Position numbers and translations under genes: made by a program. Source: Bradyrhizobium sp. WSM471 (GTDB taxonomy: Bacteria > Pseudomonadota > Alphaproteobacteria > Rhizobiales > Xanthobacteraceae). Taken from it: 64,000 nucleotides of DNA. Position 1 is the stretch's first letter, and every line of letters begins with the position of its first letter. The stretch is taken from the NCBI RefSeq assembly GCF_000244915.1, contig NZ_CM001442.1, positions 7,080,012 through 7,144,011 on the forward strand, read 5' to 3'. This document shows, piece after piece, positions 52,581-60,698 of the stretch. Under the pieces are notes generated by a model, which was not told where the DNA came from, ran no database searches, and worked only from the letters and a program-made list of their open reading frames with translations.

Positions 52581-52787
52581 CTACAGCGTCTCTTGCTGGT
52601 GCCCGCAATTCTTGCAGGCAAACTTGATGCGGGTCTGTCCCTTTGGCGCCTGCACACGGTTCGGGGCGCCGCATTTACCGCAGACGGCCTCGATGCGGGT
52701 ATCGCCCTGCTTGACGACGACGGTTTTCTTTTCCATCGATTCGCGGATCAGGCGCTCGGCCTCCTCACGCAGGGATTGTTTCGACAA
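52581..52787 (-). CDS. small zinc-ribbon protein, 68 residues
   Basis: A 68-residue protein with two C-x2-C pairs (CGKCGAPN and CKNCGHQQETL) 22 residues apart, which suggests a zinc ribbon. The basic N-terminal helix (RLIRESMEKKTVVVK) could bind nucleic acid. A TTG start has GGAG upstream. Function unknown; it stands alone between the IS and the Rieske gene. Confidence 0.8.
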   Translation of the reverse strand: MSKQSLREEAERLIRESMEKKTVVVKQGDTRIEAVCGKCGAPNRVQAPKGQTRIKFACKNCGHQQETL

Positions 52788-52858
52788 GGCTCGTCTCCGC
52801 GATAAATGCGGGCGTGGCTTATCCCACCTGCGGCGAAATCACAATCCGAAACGGCTGG

Positions 52859-53272
52859 TCAGACCTCGACAATCACGTAGCTGTCCTCAACATGCACCGG
52901 AAACGTCTCGGCAACATACGGACCTTTCTGGAGTTCCTCGCCGCGCTCCACCGCGACCGGATATGACCTTATCTTGACGCGCTTCGGGTCGAACCAGGAC
53001 TGGCCGTTGCGCATGTCGAATTCCCAGCCGTGCCAGGGACAGCGCAGCATCTCGCCGACGCGCGAGCGCTGATAGATACCCGGCTCGGGCGAGGTCAGCC
53101 GCGCCACGCAGGCCGCTTTCTCCAGCGGCGCGCCTTCGTGCGGGCAGCGGTTCAGCAGCGCGAAGAACTCGCCATTGACGTGGAACACGACAATGTCGCG
53201 GCCGGCGACATCGACGACCTTGTTGCCACCGGGTGGGATCTCCGAGATGGACGCGACGATGTGACGGGCCAT
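52859..53272 (-). CDS. Rieske [2Fe-2S] domain protein
   Basis: A 137-residue Rieske ferredoxin-like protein. The cluster ligands are CPHEGAP (Cys, His) and RCPWHGWEFD (Cys, His). No transmembrane segment or extra domain is present, so it is a soluble electron carrier or an oxygenase component. It follows the two amidohydrolases by 16 bases and probably forms one transcript. No oxygenase alpha subunit is adjacent. Confidence 0.93.
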   Translation of the reverse strand: MARHIVASISEIPPGGNKVVDVAGRDIVVFHVNGEFFALLNRCPHEGAPLEKAACVARLTSPEPGIYQRSRVGEMLRCPWHGWEFDMRNGQSWFDPKRVKIRSYPVAVERGEELQKGPYVAETFPVHVEDSYVIVEV

Positions 53273-53288
53273 ACCGTTCAGACCCCTC

Positions 53289-54401
53289 TCAGAAATTGTA
53301 GACCGCGCGGGCATTGCTGCTGAAGATCTTCTTTCGCTCGGCTTCTGTCAGCGGCGTCTTGAAGGCGAAGCGCGGATCGTCGAAATCCCAGTGCGGATAG
53401 TCCGACGAGAACAAGAGACGATCGATGCCGACCCATTCCATCAGCGAGCGCAGGTGCCGGGCCTCGTCAGGTTCGTCGATCGGTTGCGTCGTGAACCAGA
53501 AATGCTCACGGACGTATTCCGACGGCTTGCGCTTGAGATGCGGCACCTCGCTGCGGAAGCGCTCAAAATGCTGGTCCATTCGCCACACCGCGGACGGGAT
53601 CCAGCCGAAGCCGCCCTCGATGAAGACGAACTTCAATTTTGGGAAGCGCTCCGGCACGCCCTCGATCACGAGACTGGCAAGCTGCGCCGCAATCGTGTGC
53701 GCGTTGGACTGGTGCTCCTCGACATAAAAGGACGGCCAGCCGCCACCGGTCGGCGCATGCCCGCCATAGCCGCCGACATGGATGCCCAGCGGCAGGTCCA
53801 GTTCTTGGGCACGCTCGTAGATTGGCCAGTAGCGGCGACGGCCGAGCGGCTCATTGGCGCGCGGCGAGACGTTGATCTGGATATATTCGCCGATTTTCGC
53901 GCAGCGTTCGATCTCGGCAATGGCGAGATCGACGCCATCCTGACCGACCAGGATCGAAGCCTTCAAGCGCGGGTCGCGATGTGACCAGAACGCCAACTGC
54001 CAGTCATTGATCGCACGCTGGATCGCGGCGCCGAATTCGAGATTCTGCTGCGAGAAGATGAAGAGGTCGAGCACCTGCAAAATCCCGAACTCGACGTCGA
54101 GCGGATCGAGGTGCTGCTTCTGCATGAAGGCGAGATCCGAGCCGGGCGGCCCGCCCGTCGGCGGCCAGGCATCGCGGCGCGCGATCAACGGCGAGGAGCG
54201 AGGATAAGGCGTGGTGAACAGATACGGCGTGCGCAAATGGCTGCCATATTCCTCCAGATGCTGCTGCCAGCGCTTTGGCAGGAACTCGTTGAGATCGTCG
54301 GGCGAATGCAGGCTCGGATGGACGTCGCAATCGACGATGCGCAGCCGCGAGGCGGCGGGCTTCTCGTCTTCCCCCAGCGGGCGGTCGATGACTTCACTCA
54401 T
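53289..54401 (-). CDS. amidohydrolase family protein (ACMSD/LigW-like decarboxylase group)
   Basis: A 370-residue TIM-barrel metal enzyme of the amidohydrolase-2 group. The metal motif is DCDVHPSLH (Asp instead of the first His, with DVH), the second His is in LGIHVGG, and FSSDYPHWDFDDPR is the family's C-terminal Asp motif. Related enzymes decarboxylate aromatic acids or hydrolyse ring bonds. A perfect ribosome site (GGAGG) precedes the ATG at 54401. It is paralogous to the gene at 54416. Confidence 0.9.
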   Translation of the reverse strand: MSEVIDRPLGEDEKPAASRLRIVDCDVHPSLHSPDDLNEFLPKRWQQHLEEYGSHLRTPYLFTTPYPRSSPLIARRDAWPPTGGPPGSDLAFMQKQHLDPLDVEFGILQVLDLFIFSQQNLEFGAAIQRAINDWQLAFWSHRDPRLKASILVGQDGVDLAIAEIERCAKIGEYIQINVSPRANEPLGRRRYWPIYERAQELDLPLGIHVGGYGGHAPTGGGWPSFYVEEHQSNAHTIAAQLASLVIEGVPERFPKLKFVFIEGGFGWIPSAVWRMDQHFERFRSEVPHLKRKPSEYVREHFWFTTQPIDEPDEARHLRSLMEWVGIDRLLFSSDYPHWDFDDPRFAFKTPLTEAERKKIFSSNARAVYNF

Positions 54402-54415
54402 GCGAACCTCCAAAG

Positions 54416-55480
54416 TCAGTTGGCGAGCGACAGCCGCGGAAACGTCTCCAGCGGGTTGTCGACACACATCTTCGAGATGATGCTGTTCGGCAGGTTCGGC
54501 GGGATCGGATCGTCGCCGTCGAACTGCCAGTGCGGATAGTCGGACGCGAACAGGAACATCTTCTCAGAACCGATCTGCTCGATGATCTCCTCGACGCTTT
54601 TCGCGTCGCCAGGTGCGTCGAACGGCTGCATGGTGACGCGAAAATTGTCGCGAATGATCGCAGCCGGCTCGCGCTCGACCCAGGGCACCTCGACGCGCAC
54701 CCCGCGCCAGGTCTTGTTGGCGCGCCACATGAAGGCCGGCAGCCAGCTCACGCCGGATTCCATCAGCACGACCTTGAGGTCCGGAAACTTGCCGAATACG
54801 CCCTCATAGATCAGGCTCAGGATCTGCGCCTGAAACGCCTGCGCCTCGACGAAGTAATATTCGTAGCGGTGCGACGGCCAGCCGGCCGAGCTCGGCGCCT
54901 GCCGATATTGCGTGCCGGCGTGGATCGCGAGCGGCAGCTTGTACTTTTCCGCGAGCCGATAGACCGGCCAGAAATGCCGCCGACCCAGCAGCGTCTCGCC
55001 TTGCGCCAGCACGAGGATCGAGACGAAGCGGTGATCACCGGCGCGGCGCTCGATCTCTTCGACCGCCAGTTCCGGGTCCTGCATCGGCACCACGATCGAG
55101 GCACGCAAGCGCGAATCGCGCGACAGCCACTCAGTGGCGATCCAGTCGTTGATCGCCTTGCAGAAGTCGGCCGCCATGTAGGGGTCGAACACGGCCTGCG
55201 CACCATAAAGCACGTTGAGGATCGCGTGGCTCGCGCCAAGCTGGTCGAACGCGCCCTTCTGCACCATCGCGAGATCGGATCCGGGCTTGGCCCCATTCTT
55301 CGGCCGCCAGTCGGCGCGGCCCGCCAGCGGCATGCCCGGCGGATAGGAGGTCAGGTCGAGCCCGTCGATGGCGCGGCTCACGACCTGCTCTTTCCAGTGA
55401 TCGCTGAGATAAGGCAGCAGCGTCGTGCGCGTGCCACCAACCGCCGGGTGGATGTCACAGTCGATCCGCATCGCTGCCAT
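54416..55480 (-). CDS. amidohydrolase family protein, paralogue of the preceding enzyme
   Basis: A 354-residue member of the same group. Metal motif RIDCDIHPAVGG, second His in LAIHAGTQY, and the end motif FASDYPHWQFDGDDP. It is the first gene of the leftward run (54416, 53289, 52859). The start at 55480 has GAGGAACC upstream. Having two close relatives side by side suggests either a heteromer or two successive steps on similar aromatic substrates. Confidence 0.9.
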   Translation of the reverse strand: MAAMRIDCDIHPAVGGTRTTLLPYLSDHWKEQVVSRAIDGLDLTSYPPGMPLAGRADWRPKNGAKPGSDLAMVQKGAFDQLGASHAILNVLYGAQAVFDPYMAADFCKAINDWIATEWLSRDSRLRASIVVPMQDPELAVEEIERRAGDHRFVSILVLAQGETLLGRRHFWPVYRLAEKYKLPLAIHAGTQYRQAPSSAGWPSHRYEYYFVEAQAFQAQILSLIYEGVFGKFPDLKVVLMESGVSWLPAFMWRANKTWRGVRVEVPWVEREPAAIIRDNFRVTMQPFDAPGDAKSVEEIIEQIGSEKMFLFASDYPHWQFDGDDPIPPNLPNSIISKMCVDNPLETFPRLSLAN

Positions 55481-55640
55481 AAGGTTCCTCGCCAAGGTAA
55501 TTATAAGCACATCTTTTTGGCGGCATTCTTTGTGTGCCGCTCGCGCAGAGTGCTCCGGCCGCCGCCGGTGCGCAAGGGCGCGCGCCCGCGCGATCCGTCA
55601 TGGCTCGGTTGCATTTCGCAGGCGCAATACGTGCCGGCGC

Positions 55641-55671
55641 CGAAGCAGCGAAGCGAATTGCTCCGCTGCTT
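55641..55671 (-). terminator. hairpin after the YiaA-like gene
   Basis: GAAGCAGCG and CGCTGCTTC form a 9-bp stem; an outer pair CAATACG/CGTATTG lies around it (55624-55683). It sits 22 bases after the stop of the YiaA-like gene. No T tract follows, so it is a hairpin of uncertain terminator strength. Confidence 0.45.
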
Positions 55672-55692
55672 CCTTGCGTATTGTCATGCCTC

Positions 55693-55968
55693 TCAAGCCG
55701 CCTTGGAGACTTCCATCAGCAGACGTTCCGCCTTGGCATCCTCGATGCGGTTCACCATCCGGCTGCTTTCATGGTTGTCGCGGACCGTCTTGGTCAGGGT
55801 GATGCAGGTCTGGATCAGCATGACGATGCCCATGGTGAGATAACCCTTCATCCAGAGGTCGATCGGCAGGAAGAAGATGCCGATGGCGATGAGGAAGGCG
55901 GAGGCTGCGAAGGACACGTAAGTGAAAGTCACCCAGGCGCCGCTGTGGGGCTGGCCATTCTGGTTCAT
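55693..55968 (-). CDS. YiaA/YiaB-like inner membrane protein
   Basis: A 91-residue membrane protein with two or three helices (AWVTFTYVSFAASAFLIAIGIFFLP and GYLTMGIVMLIQTCITLTKTV), matching the YiaA/B two-helix domain. The polar tail (EDAKAERLLMEVSKAA) is cytosolic. AGGAG precedes the ATG. It follows the PspA homologue by 40 bases, so the two are likely one operon. Confidence 0.88.
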   Translation of the reverse strand: MNQNGQPHSGAWVTFTYVSFAASAFLIAIGIFFLPIDLWMKGYLTMGIVMLIQTCITLTKTVRDNHESSRMVNRIEDAKAERLLMEVSKAA

Positions 55969-56008
55969 GATGGTCTCCTGCTGGTTCGAACGATGATGAG
56001 GTTTGGGA

Positions 56009-56704
56009 TCAGACAGTCGGCGTGCGCTTGGACTTCAACCGCGCCAGCACGTCGTCCGCGGTCGTCTTGAGCCGGGGGCCAAAACCCTGCTCGGCGAGTT
56101 TTTCGGCGGTGGCGAGCGGACCGGTGGCCGCATCGAGCTCGACCAGCGCGTCGTCGGCGGCCTGGGCTTCCATCTGCCGCTCACGAAGACGCCTCAAAGT
56201 GCTCTCCGCCTCCGGCAGCGTAGATTCGTAGGGGCGTGCCGCATCGATGCCGCTGCGGCGAAGCGAGCGCACCGCCTCCGAGGCACGGGCGACACGGCGG
56301 CCGCGGTCGAGCTCGGTGATGCGGGCTTGCGCGCTTGCGACGTGCCGCTTCAACCGGGCGATCTCGGTTGCGAACAGCGCGCGTGCCGTCAGCGCCGCAT
56401 CGCGATCGGCCTCCAGGCCCGCGATGGCTTCGGCGGCATCGTTGGCGAGATCCTCGCGGCCGCCGTCGAGCGCCGCAACCGCGCGGGTCTCGAGATCGGC
56501 GATGCGGGCGACGGTCGCCTCGAGCTTGCGGCCTTCTTGCTGGTCCTGCGCGATCGCCAGCGCCAGGGTCCGTTTGCCGCGCTCGAGGGCGGCGGCCGCG
56601 TCGCGCATCTGTTGATCGAGGATCAGAAGGGCCGTCCGGTCTTCCAGCTCCTCGCCCGCGGCGGCCACGCTGCCGCGGAAAAGTGTCACTACGGTCTTGA
56701 ACAT
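56009..56704 (-). CDS. PspA/IM30 family protein
   Basis: A 231-residue coiled-coil protein of the PspA/IM30 family. Long helices rich in Ala, Glu and Arg run from about residue 20 (DQQMRDAAAALERGKRTLALAIAQDQQEGRKLE) to the end, and MFKTVVTLFRGSV forms the amphipathic N-terminal helix. Such proteins stabilise the inner membrane under stress. The ATG at 56704 has GGGAG upstream. It is divergent from the TetR gene and controlled by three palindromes between them. Confidence 0.9.
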   Translation of the reverse strand: MFKTVVTLFRGSVAAAGEELEDRTALLILDQQMRDAAAALERGKRTLALAIAQDQQEGRKLEATVARIADLETRAVAALDGGREDLANDAAEAIAGLEADRDAALTARALFATEIARLKRHVASAQARITELDRGRRVARASEAVRSLRRSGIDAARPYESTLPEAESTLRRLRERQMEAQAADDALVELDAATGPLATAEKLAEQGFGPRLKTTADDVLARLKSKRTPTV

Positions 56705-56720
56705 CTGAAGCTCCCTGTTA

Positions 56721-56791
56721 TGAGCGTTGCTCACACATGGTTTGTAGCAGAAAACTTGAACATCGTTCAAGAAATCTTTGAGCAACGCTCA
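56721..56791. promoter_or_regulatory. three stacked TGARC-N3-GYTCA palindromes
   Basis: TGAGCGTTGCTCA (56721-56733), TTGAACATCGTTCAA (56756-56770) and TGAGCAACGCTCA (56779-56791) are three perfect dyads with one theme. They fill the divergent region between the PspA-like and TetR genes, the last ending 15 bases before the TetR ATG. This is a typical multi-site repressor operator. Confidence 0.75.
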
Positions 56792-56806
56792 GAAATTTGA
56801 TTAGAA

Positions 56807-57415
56807 ATGACCAAGGCATTGGCACGCCGAGAGAAACTTCGATCCGACCTGATCCTGGCGGCGGAACGAATGATCGCCGACAGGGGATTGGCGGGCCTGA
56901 AAACCCGCGATCTCGCCCGCGAGATCGGCTGCGCCAACGGCGCGGTCTACAATCTCGTCGCCGACGTGGACGAGCTGATCCTGCGCGTCGGCTCGCGCAC
57001 GCTGCTTCGGCTCGACGAGGCCCTGAGCACGGCGGAAAGCGCGGGCGAGCCGTCGCCGCAGGAGACCCTGGTCTGGATCGCCCTCGCCTATTGCGACTTC
57101 GCCGCGGAAAATCTCGAACTATGGCGTGCGCTGTTCGAGCATCGCACGGCAGCCGACAAGCCCCTCCCCGACTGGTCCATCGACGACCAGCTGCAGCTGT
57201 TCCGCCACGTCTACCAGCCGCTGGCTGCGCTGTTTCCAAAACGCAGTCGGGAGGAGCTCGGCATCACCGCGCGCAGCCTGTTCTCGGCGGTGCATGGCAT
57301 GGTGGCGCTGGGACTGGAGCAGAAACTGGTCGCGGTACCGCTGCCGGCGCTCCGGAAGGAAATCGCGGGCCTGGTGCGCGCGATGGTCGACGGACTGATC
57401 GCGCGGGCGGCGTAG
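56807..57415 (+). CDS. TetR/AcrR-family regulator
   Basis: A 202-residue TetR regulator. The helix-turn-helix is LKTRDLAREIGCANGAVYNLVADVDELI after SDLILAAERMIADRGLAG. The C-terminal domain (EALSTAESAGEPSPQ onwards) is a typical ligand-binding half. It is divergent from the pspA-like gene; the three palindromes beside it are likely its own operators, making it a repressor of itself and that operon. Confidence 0.93.
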   Translation: MTKALARREKLRSDLILAAERMIADRGLAGLKTRDLAREIGCANGAVYNLVADVDELILRVGSRTLLRLDEALSTAESAGEPSPQETLVWIALAYCDFAAENLELWRALFEHRTAADKPLPDWSIDDQLQLFRHVYQPLAALFPKRSREELGITARSLFSAVHGMVALGLEQKLVAVPLPALRKEIAGLVRAMVDGLIARAA

Positions 57416-57527
57416 ATGCCGAGAGAACACGGCTCAACTGTCGGCGGCGCCTGACTAAAATTTCACCTGTCGCATCGCATGCGGCGCGCTTAGCTTCGCG
57501 AGGTTTACGCCTCTCTCCGGAGCTCCA

Positions 57528-58982
57528 ATGCCCCTCCTCATCCGCGGCGGCACCGTCGTCAATCATGATCATTCGCGCCGGGCGGACGTGCTGATCGACG
57601 GCGCGACCGTCGTCGCGGTCGGGCAGTCGCTCGATGCGCCCACCGGCAGCGAGATCATCGATGCCGGCGGCGCCTACGTCATCCCAGGCGGCATCGATCC
57701 GCACACCCATCTCGAAATGCCGTTCATGGGCACGGTCACCGCGGACGATTTCGAATCGGGAACCAAGGCGGCGCTGGCCGGTGGCACCACCATGGTGGTG
57801 GATTTCTGCCTGCCCGATCCCGGCCAATCGATGCTCGCGGCCTATCAGGAGTGGCGACACAAATCCGAGAAGGCGGCCTCCGACTACGGCTTCCACATGG
57901 CCGTAACATCCTGGTCGAAGCAGATCCATGACGAGATGGAGACCGTGGTCAAAACCTACGGCATCAACACCTTCAAGCACTTCATGGCCTACAAGGGTGC
58001 GCTGATGGTGAACGACGACGAGCTCTACAACTCGTTCGCCCGATGCGCCCATCTCGGCGCCATGCCGGTCGTGCATGCGGAGAACGGCGACGTCGTCGCC
58101 CTGATGCAGGAGGCGCTGATCGCGCGCGGCGTCACCGGGCCCGAAGGACACGCCTACTCGCGGCCACCGGAGGTCGAGGGCGAAGCCACCAACCGCGCCA
58201 TCATGATCGCCGACATGACGGGGACTCCGGTCTACATCGTGCACACGAGCTGCCGCGAGGCGCATGAGGCGATCGCGCGGGCACGCGCAACCGGCAAACG
58301 CGTCTATGGCGAGCCGCTGATCCAGCACTTGCTGCTCGACGCCGATGAATATCAGAACAAGGATTGGGATCATTCCGCGCAGCGCGTGATGTCGCCGCCG
58401 TTCCGCGACAGGTCGCATCAGAATAGTCTTTGGGCCGGCCTGCAAGCCGGCTCGCTGCAGGTGGTCGCGACCGACCACTGCGCCTTCACCACCGAGCAAA
58501 AGCGGTTCGGGCTCGGCGATTTCAGAAAGATCCCGAACGGCACCGGCGGCCTCGAAGATCGCCTCGCGCTGCTATGGACCGCGGGTGTCACCACGGGACG
58601 GCTGACGAAGGAAGAATTCGTCGCAGTGACCTCGGCGAATATCGCCCGCATCCTCAACATCTATCCGCGCAAAGGCGCGGTCGCCGTCGGCTCGGACGCG
58701 GATATTGTAGTTTGGGATCCCAAGGCGAGCAGGACCATCAGCGCGAAGCGGCAGATGAGCCGGATCGACTACAACGTGTTCGAGGGCTTTTCCTGCACCG
58801 GCGGAGCGGCGGCGACGCTGTCGCGCGGCCGAATCGTCTGGAAGGATGGCGATCTGCGCGCCGAGGCCGGCGACGGCCATTATGTCGAGCGCCCGGCGTT
58901 CTCGCCGGTGCATGTCGCCAATTCCACCTGGAAAGAGCTGACAGCCCCGCGCGCCGTCGGCCGCGGAGCGGTGACGCCGTAG
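57528..58982 (+). CDS. hydA: dihydropyrimidinase (D-hydantoinase)
   Basis: A 484-residue cyclic amidohydrolase that opens dihydropyrimidine or hydantoin rings. Metal motifs: GGIDPHTHLEMPF (His, His), TFKHFMAYKGAL (carbamylated Lys), VVHAENGD (His) and IVHTSC (His), with VATDHCAF near the end. The length and motif order match the family. It is followed after 96 bases by an orphan binding protein gene. No dihydropyrimidine dehydrogenase is in the window. Confidence 0.94.
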   Translation: MPLLIRGGTVVNHDHSRRADVLIDGATVVAVGQSLDAPTGSEIIDAGGAYVIPGGIDPHTHLEMPFMGTVTADDFESGTKAALAGGTTMVVDFCLPDPGQSMLAAYQEWRHKSEKAASDYGFHMAVTSWSKQIHDEMETVVKTYGINTFKHFMAYKGALMVNDDELYNSFARCAHLGAMPVVHAENGDVVALMQEALIARGVTGPEGHAYSRPPEVEGEATNRAIMIADMTGTPVYIVHTSCREAHEAIARARATGKRVYGEPLIQHLLLDADEYQNKDWDHSAQRVMSPPFRDRSHQNSLWAGLQAGSLQVVATDHCAFTTEQKRFGLGDFRKIPNGTGGLEDRLALLWTAGVTTGRLTKEEFVAVTSANIARILNIYPRKGAVAVGSDADIVVWDPKASRTISAKRQMSRIDYNVFEGFSCTGGAAATLSRGRIVWKDGDLRAEAGDGHYVERPAFSPVHVANSTWKELTAPRAVGRGAVTP

Positions 58983-59078
58983 AATTGAAGGTCCGCGCAG
59001 CATCCGACGCCGTGAAGCGCGGCCGATGGCATGCGCCTTGCCTCTTTATGGTGCAAATCTCTCAAGAGTGAGGCACCC

Positions 59079-60698
59079 ATGAGCGCATCATCTTTCGACC
59101 TAAACCGCCGCAGCGTGCTCGGTGGCTTCGGCCTCGCCGGAATAGCGGCCGTTGCGCCCCGTCTCGCCCGGGCGCAGGGTCGTGCCGAGACGCTGCTGGT
59201 GGTGCAGGAGCTCGGGCCAAACTCGCTCGACATGCAGGGCGTCGGCTCCAACCAGACCGTGAACGGGCTGTCCTGGAATTGCTACGATCGCCTACTGAGC
59301 TACGCCTCCAAGAACCTCCCGGACGGCACCCTGTCTTATGACCGCGAGAAGCTCGCACCTGAACTCGCCGAGAGCTGGGAGGTTGCCGCAGACGGCATGT
59401 CCTGCACTTTCAAATTGCGGAAGGACGCCAAATTCCACGACGGTACGCCAGTCACGGCCAAAGACGTCAAATGGTCGTTCGACCGCGCGGTGAAGGTCGG
59501 CGGCTTTCCGACCTTCCAGATGTCGGCGGGATCGCTGGAAAAGCCCGAGCAGTTCGTCGTGGTCGACGACCACACCTTCCGCATCGACTATGTGCGCAAG
59601 GACAAGATGCTGCTGTTCAACGTCGCGGTGGTCGTGCCCTTCATCATCAACGCGGAGCTCGCGAAAAAGAACGCGACGGCGGAAGACCCGTGGGCGCTGG
59701 CGTGGCTCAGGAACAACGAGGCCGGCGGCGGCGCTTACAGGATCGAAAGCTGGAAGCCGGGCAGCGAGACCGTGCTGGCGCGCTTCGACGATTGGAAGTG
59801 TGGACCTCTCCCGAAGCTCAAGCGCGTGATCGCGCGCGACGTCCCCTCCGCCGGCACCCGCCGCGCCATGCTGGAGCGGGGTGATGCGGATATCTCCAGC
59901 GGCTTCGCGCCGCGTGACTTCGAGCAGATCATCAAGGAGGGCAAGGTCAAGGTCTCGGGCGTGCCGATCCCGAATGCGCTCTGGTCCCTTGCGCTGAACA
60001 CGGCAAAGCCGCCGTTCGACAATGTGAAACTGCGCCAAGCCGTCGCCTGGGCGATGCCGTATGAGCAAATCCAGAACAGCGCATTCTTCGGGCGTGCCGT
60101 TCCCATGTATGGCGGAGCAGCAGACGTCTCGAACCCGGTCTGGCCGCAGGCGTTTCCGTACGTCACCGATCTCGACAAGGCCAAAGCCCTGATGAAGGAG
60201 GCGGGCTTCGAGTCGGGACTGGAGACGACGCTGTCGCTCGACACCGGCACCGCCACGGTCGGCGAGCCGACCGCGATCCTGATCCAGGAAAGTCTCGCCA
60301 AGATCGGCATCAAGGCGGCGATCGAGAAGATCCCCGGCGCGAACTGGCGCACGACGCTGAACAAGAAGGAGCTCCCGCTCGCGCTGAATCGTTTCAGCGG
60401 CTGGCTCGATTATCCCGAGTATTACTTCTACTGGAACTTCCACGGCAACAACTCGATCTTCAACATCTCCTCGTACCAGAACAAGGAGATGGACGCGCTG
60501 ATCGACAAGGCGCGGTTCACCACGGATGCTGCCGAGTACGACAAGGCCGTGAAGGATTTCATCGCGCTCTGCATGCGCGATGTTCCCGTCATTCCGCTCA
60601 ACCAGCCGATCCACGACGTCGCCATGCAGAAGGCCATCACCGGCTACGAGTTCTGGTTTCATCGTGAGCCTGACTACCGGCAGTTCGCGAAGGGCTAG
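59079..60698 (+). CDS. family 5 ABC transporter substrate-binding protein (Tat-exported)
   Basis: A 539-residue extracellular solute-binding protein of the oligopeptide/nickel family. The signal LNRRSVLGGFGLAGIAAVAPRLARAQ contains a twin-arginine motif. Features include PELAESWEVAADGMSCTFKLRKDAKFHDGTPVTAKDVKWSFDRAV, the SBP_bac_5 hallmark. The start is at 59079. It follows dihydropyrimidinase, and no permease is nearby, so it may take up a peptide or pyrimidine-derived ligand through a partner elsewhere. Confidence 0.92.
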   Translation: MSASSFDLNRRSVLGGFGLAGIAAVAPRLARAQGRAETLLVVQELGPNSLDMQGVGSNQTVNGLSWNCYDRLLSYASKNLPDGTLSYDREKLAPELAESWEVAADGMSCTFKLRKDAKFHDGTPVTAKDVKWSFDRAVKVGGFPTFQMSAGSLEKPEQFVVVDDHTFRIDYVRKDKMLLFNVAVVVPFIINAELAKKNATAEDPWALAWLRNNEAGGGAYRIESWKPGSETVLARFDDWKCGPLPKLKRVIARDVPSAGTRRAMLERGDADISSGFAPRDFEQIIKEGKVKVSGVPIPNALWSLALNTAKPPFDNVKLRQAVAWAMPYEQIQNSAFFGRAVPMYGGAADVSNPVWPQAFPYVTDLDKAKALMKEAGFESGLETTLSLDTGTATVGEPTAILIQESLAKIGIKAAIEKIPGANWRTTLNKKELPLALNRFSGWLDYPEYYFYWNFHGNNSIFNISSYQNKEMDALIDKARFTTDAAEYDKAVKDFIALCMRDVPVIPLNQPIHDVAMQKAITGYEFWFHREPDYRQFAKG

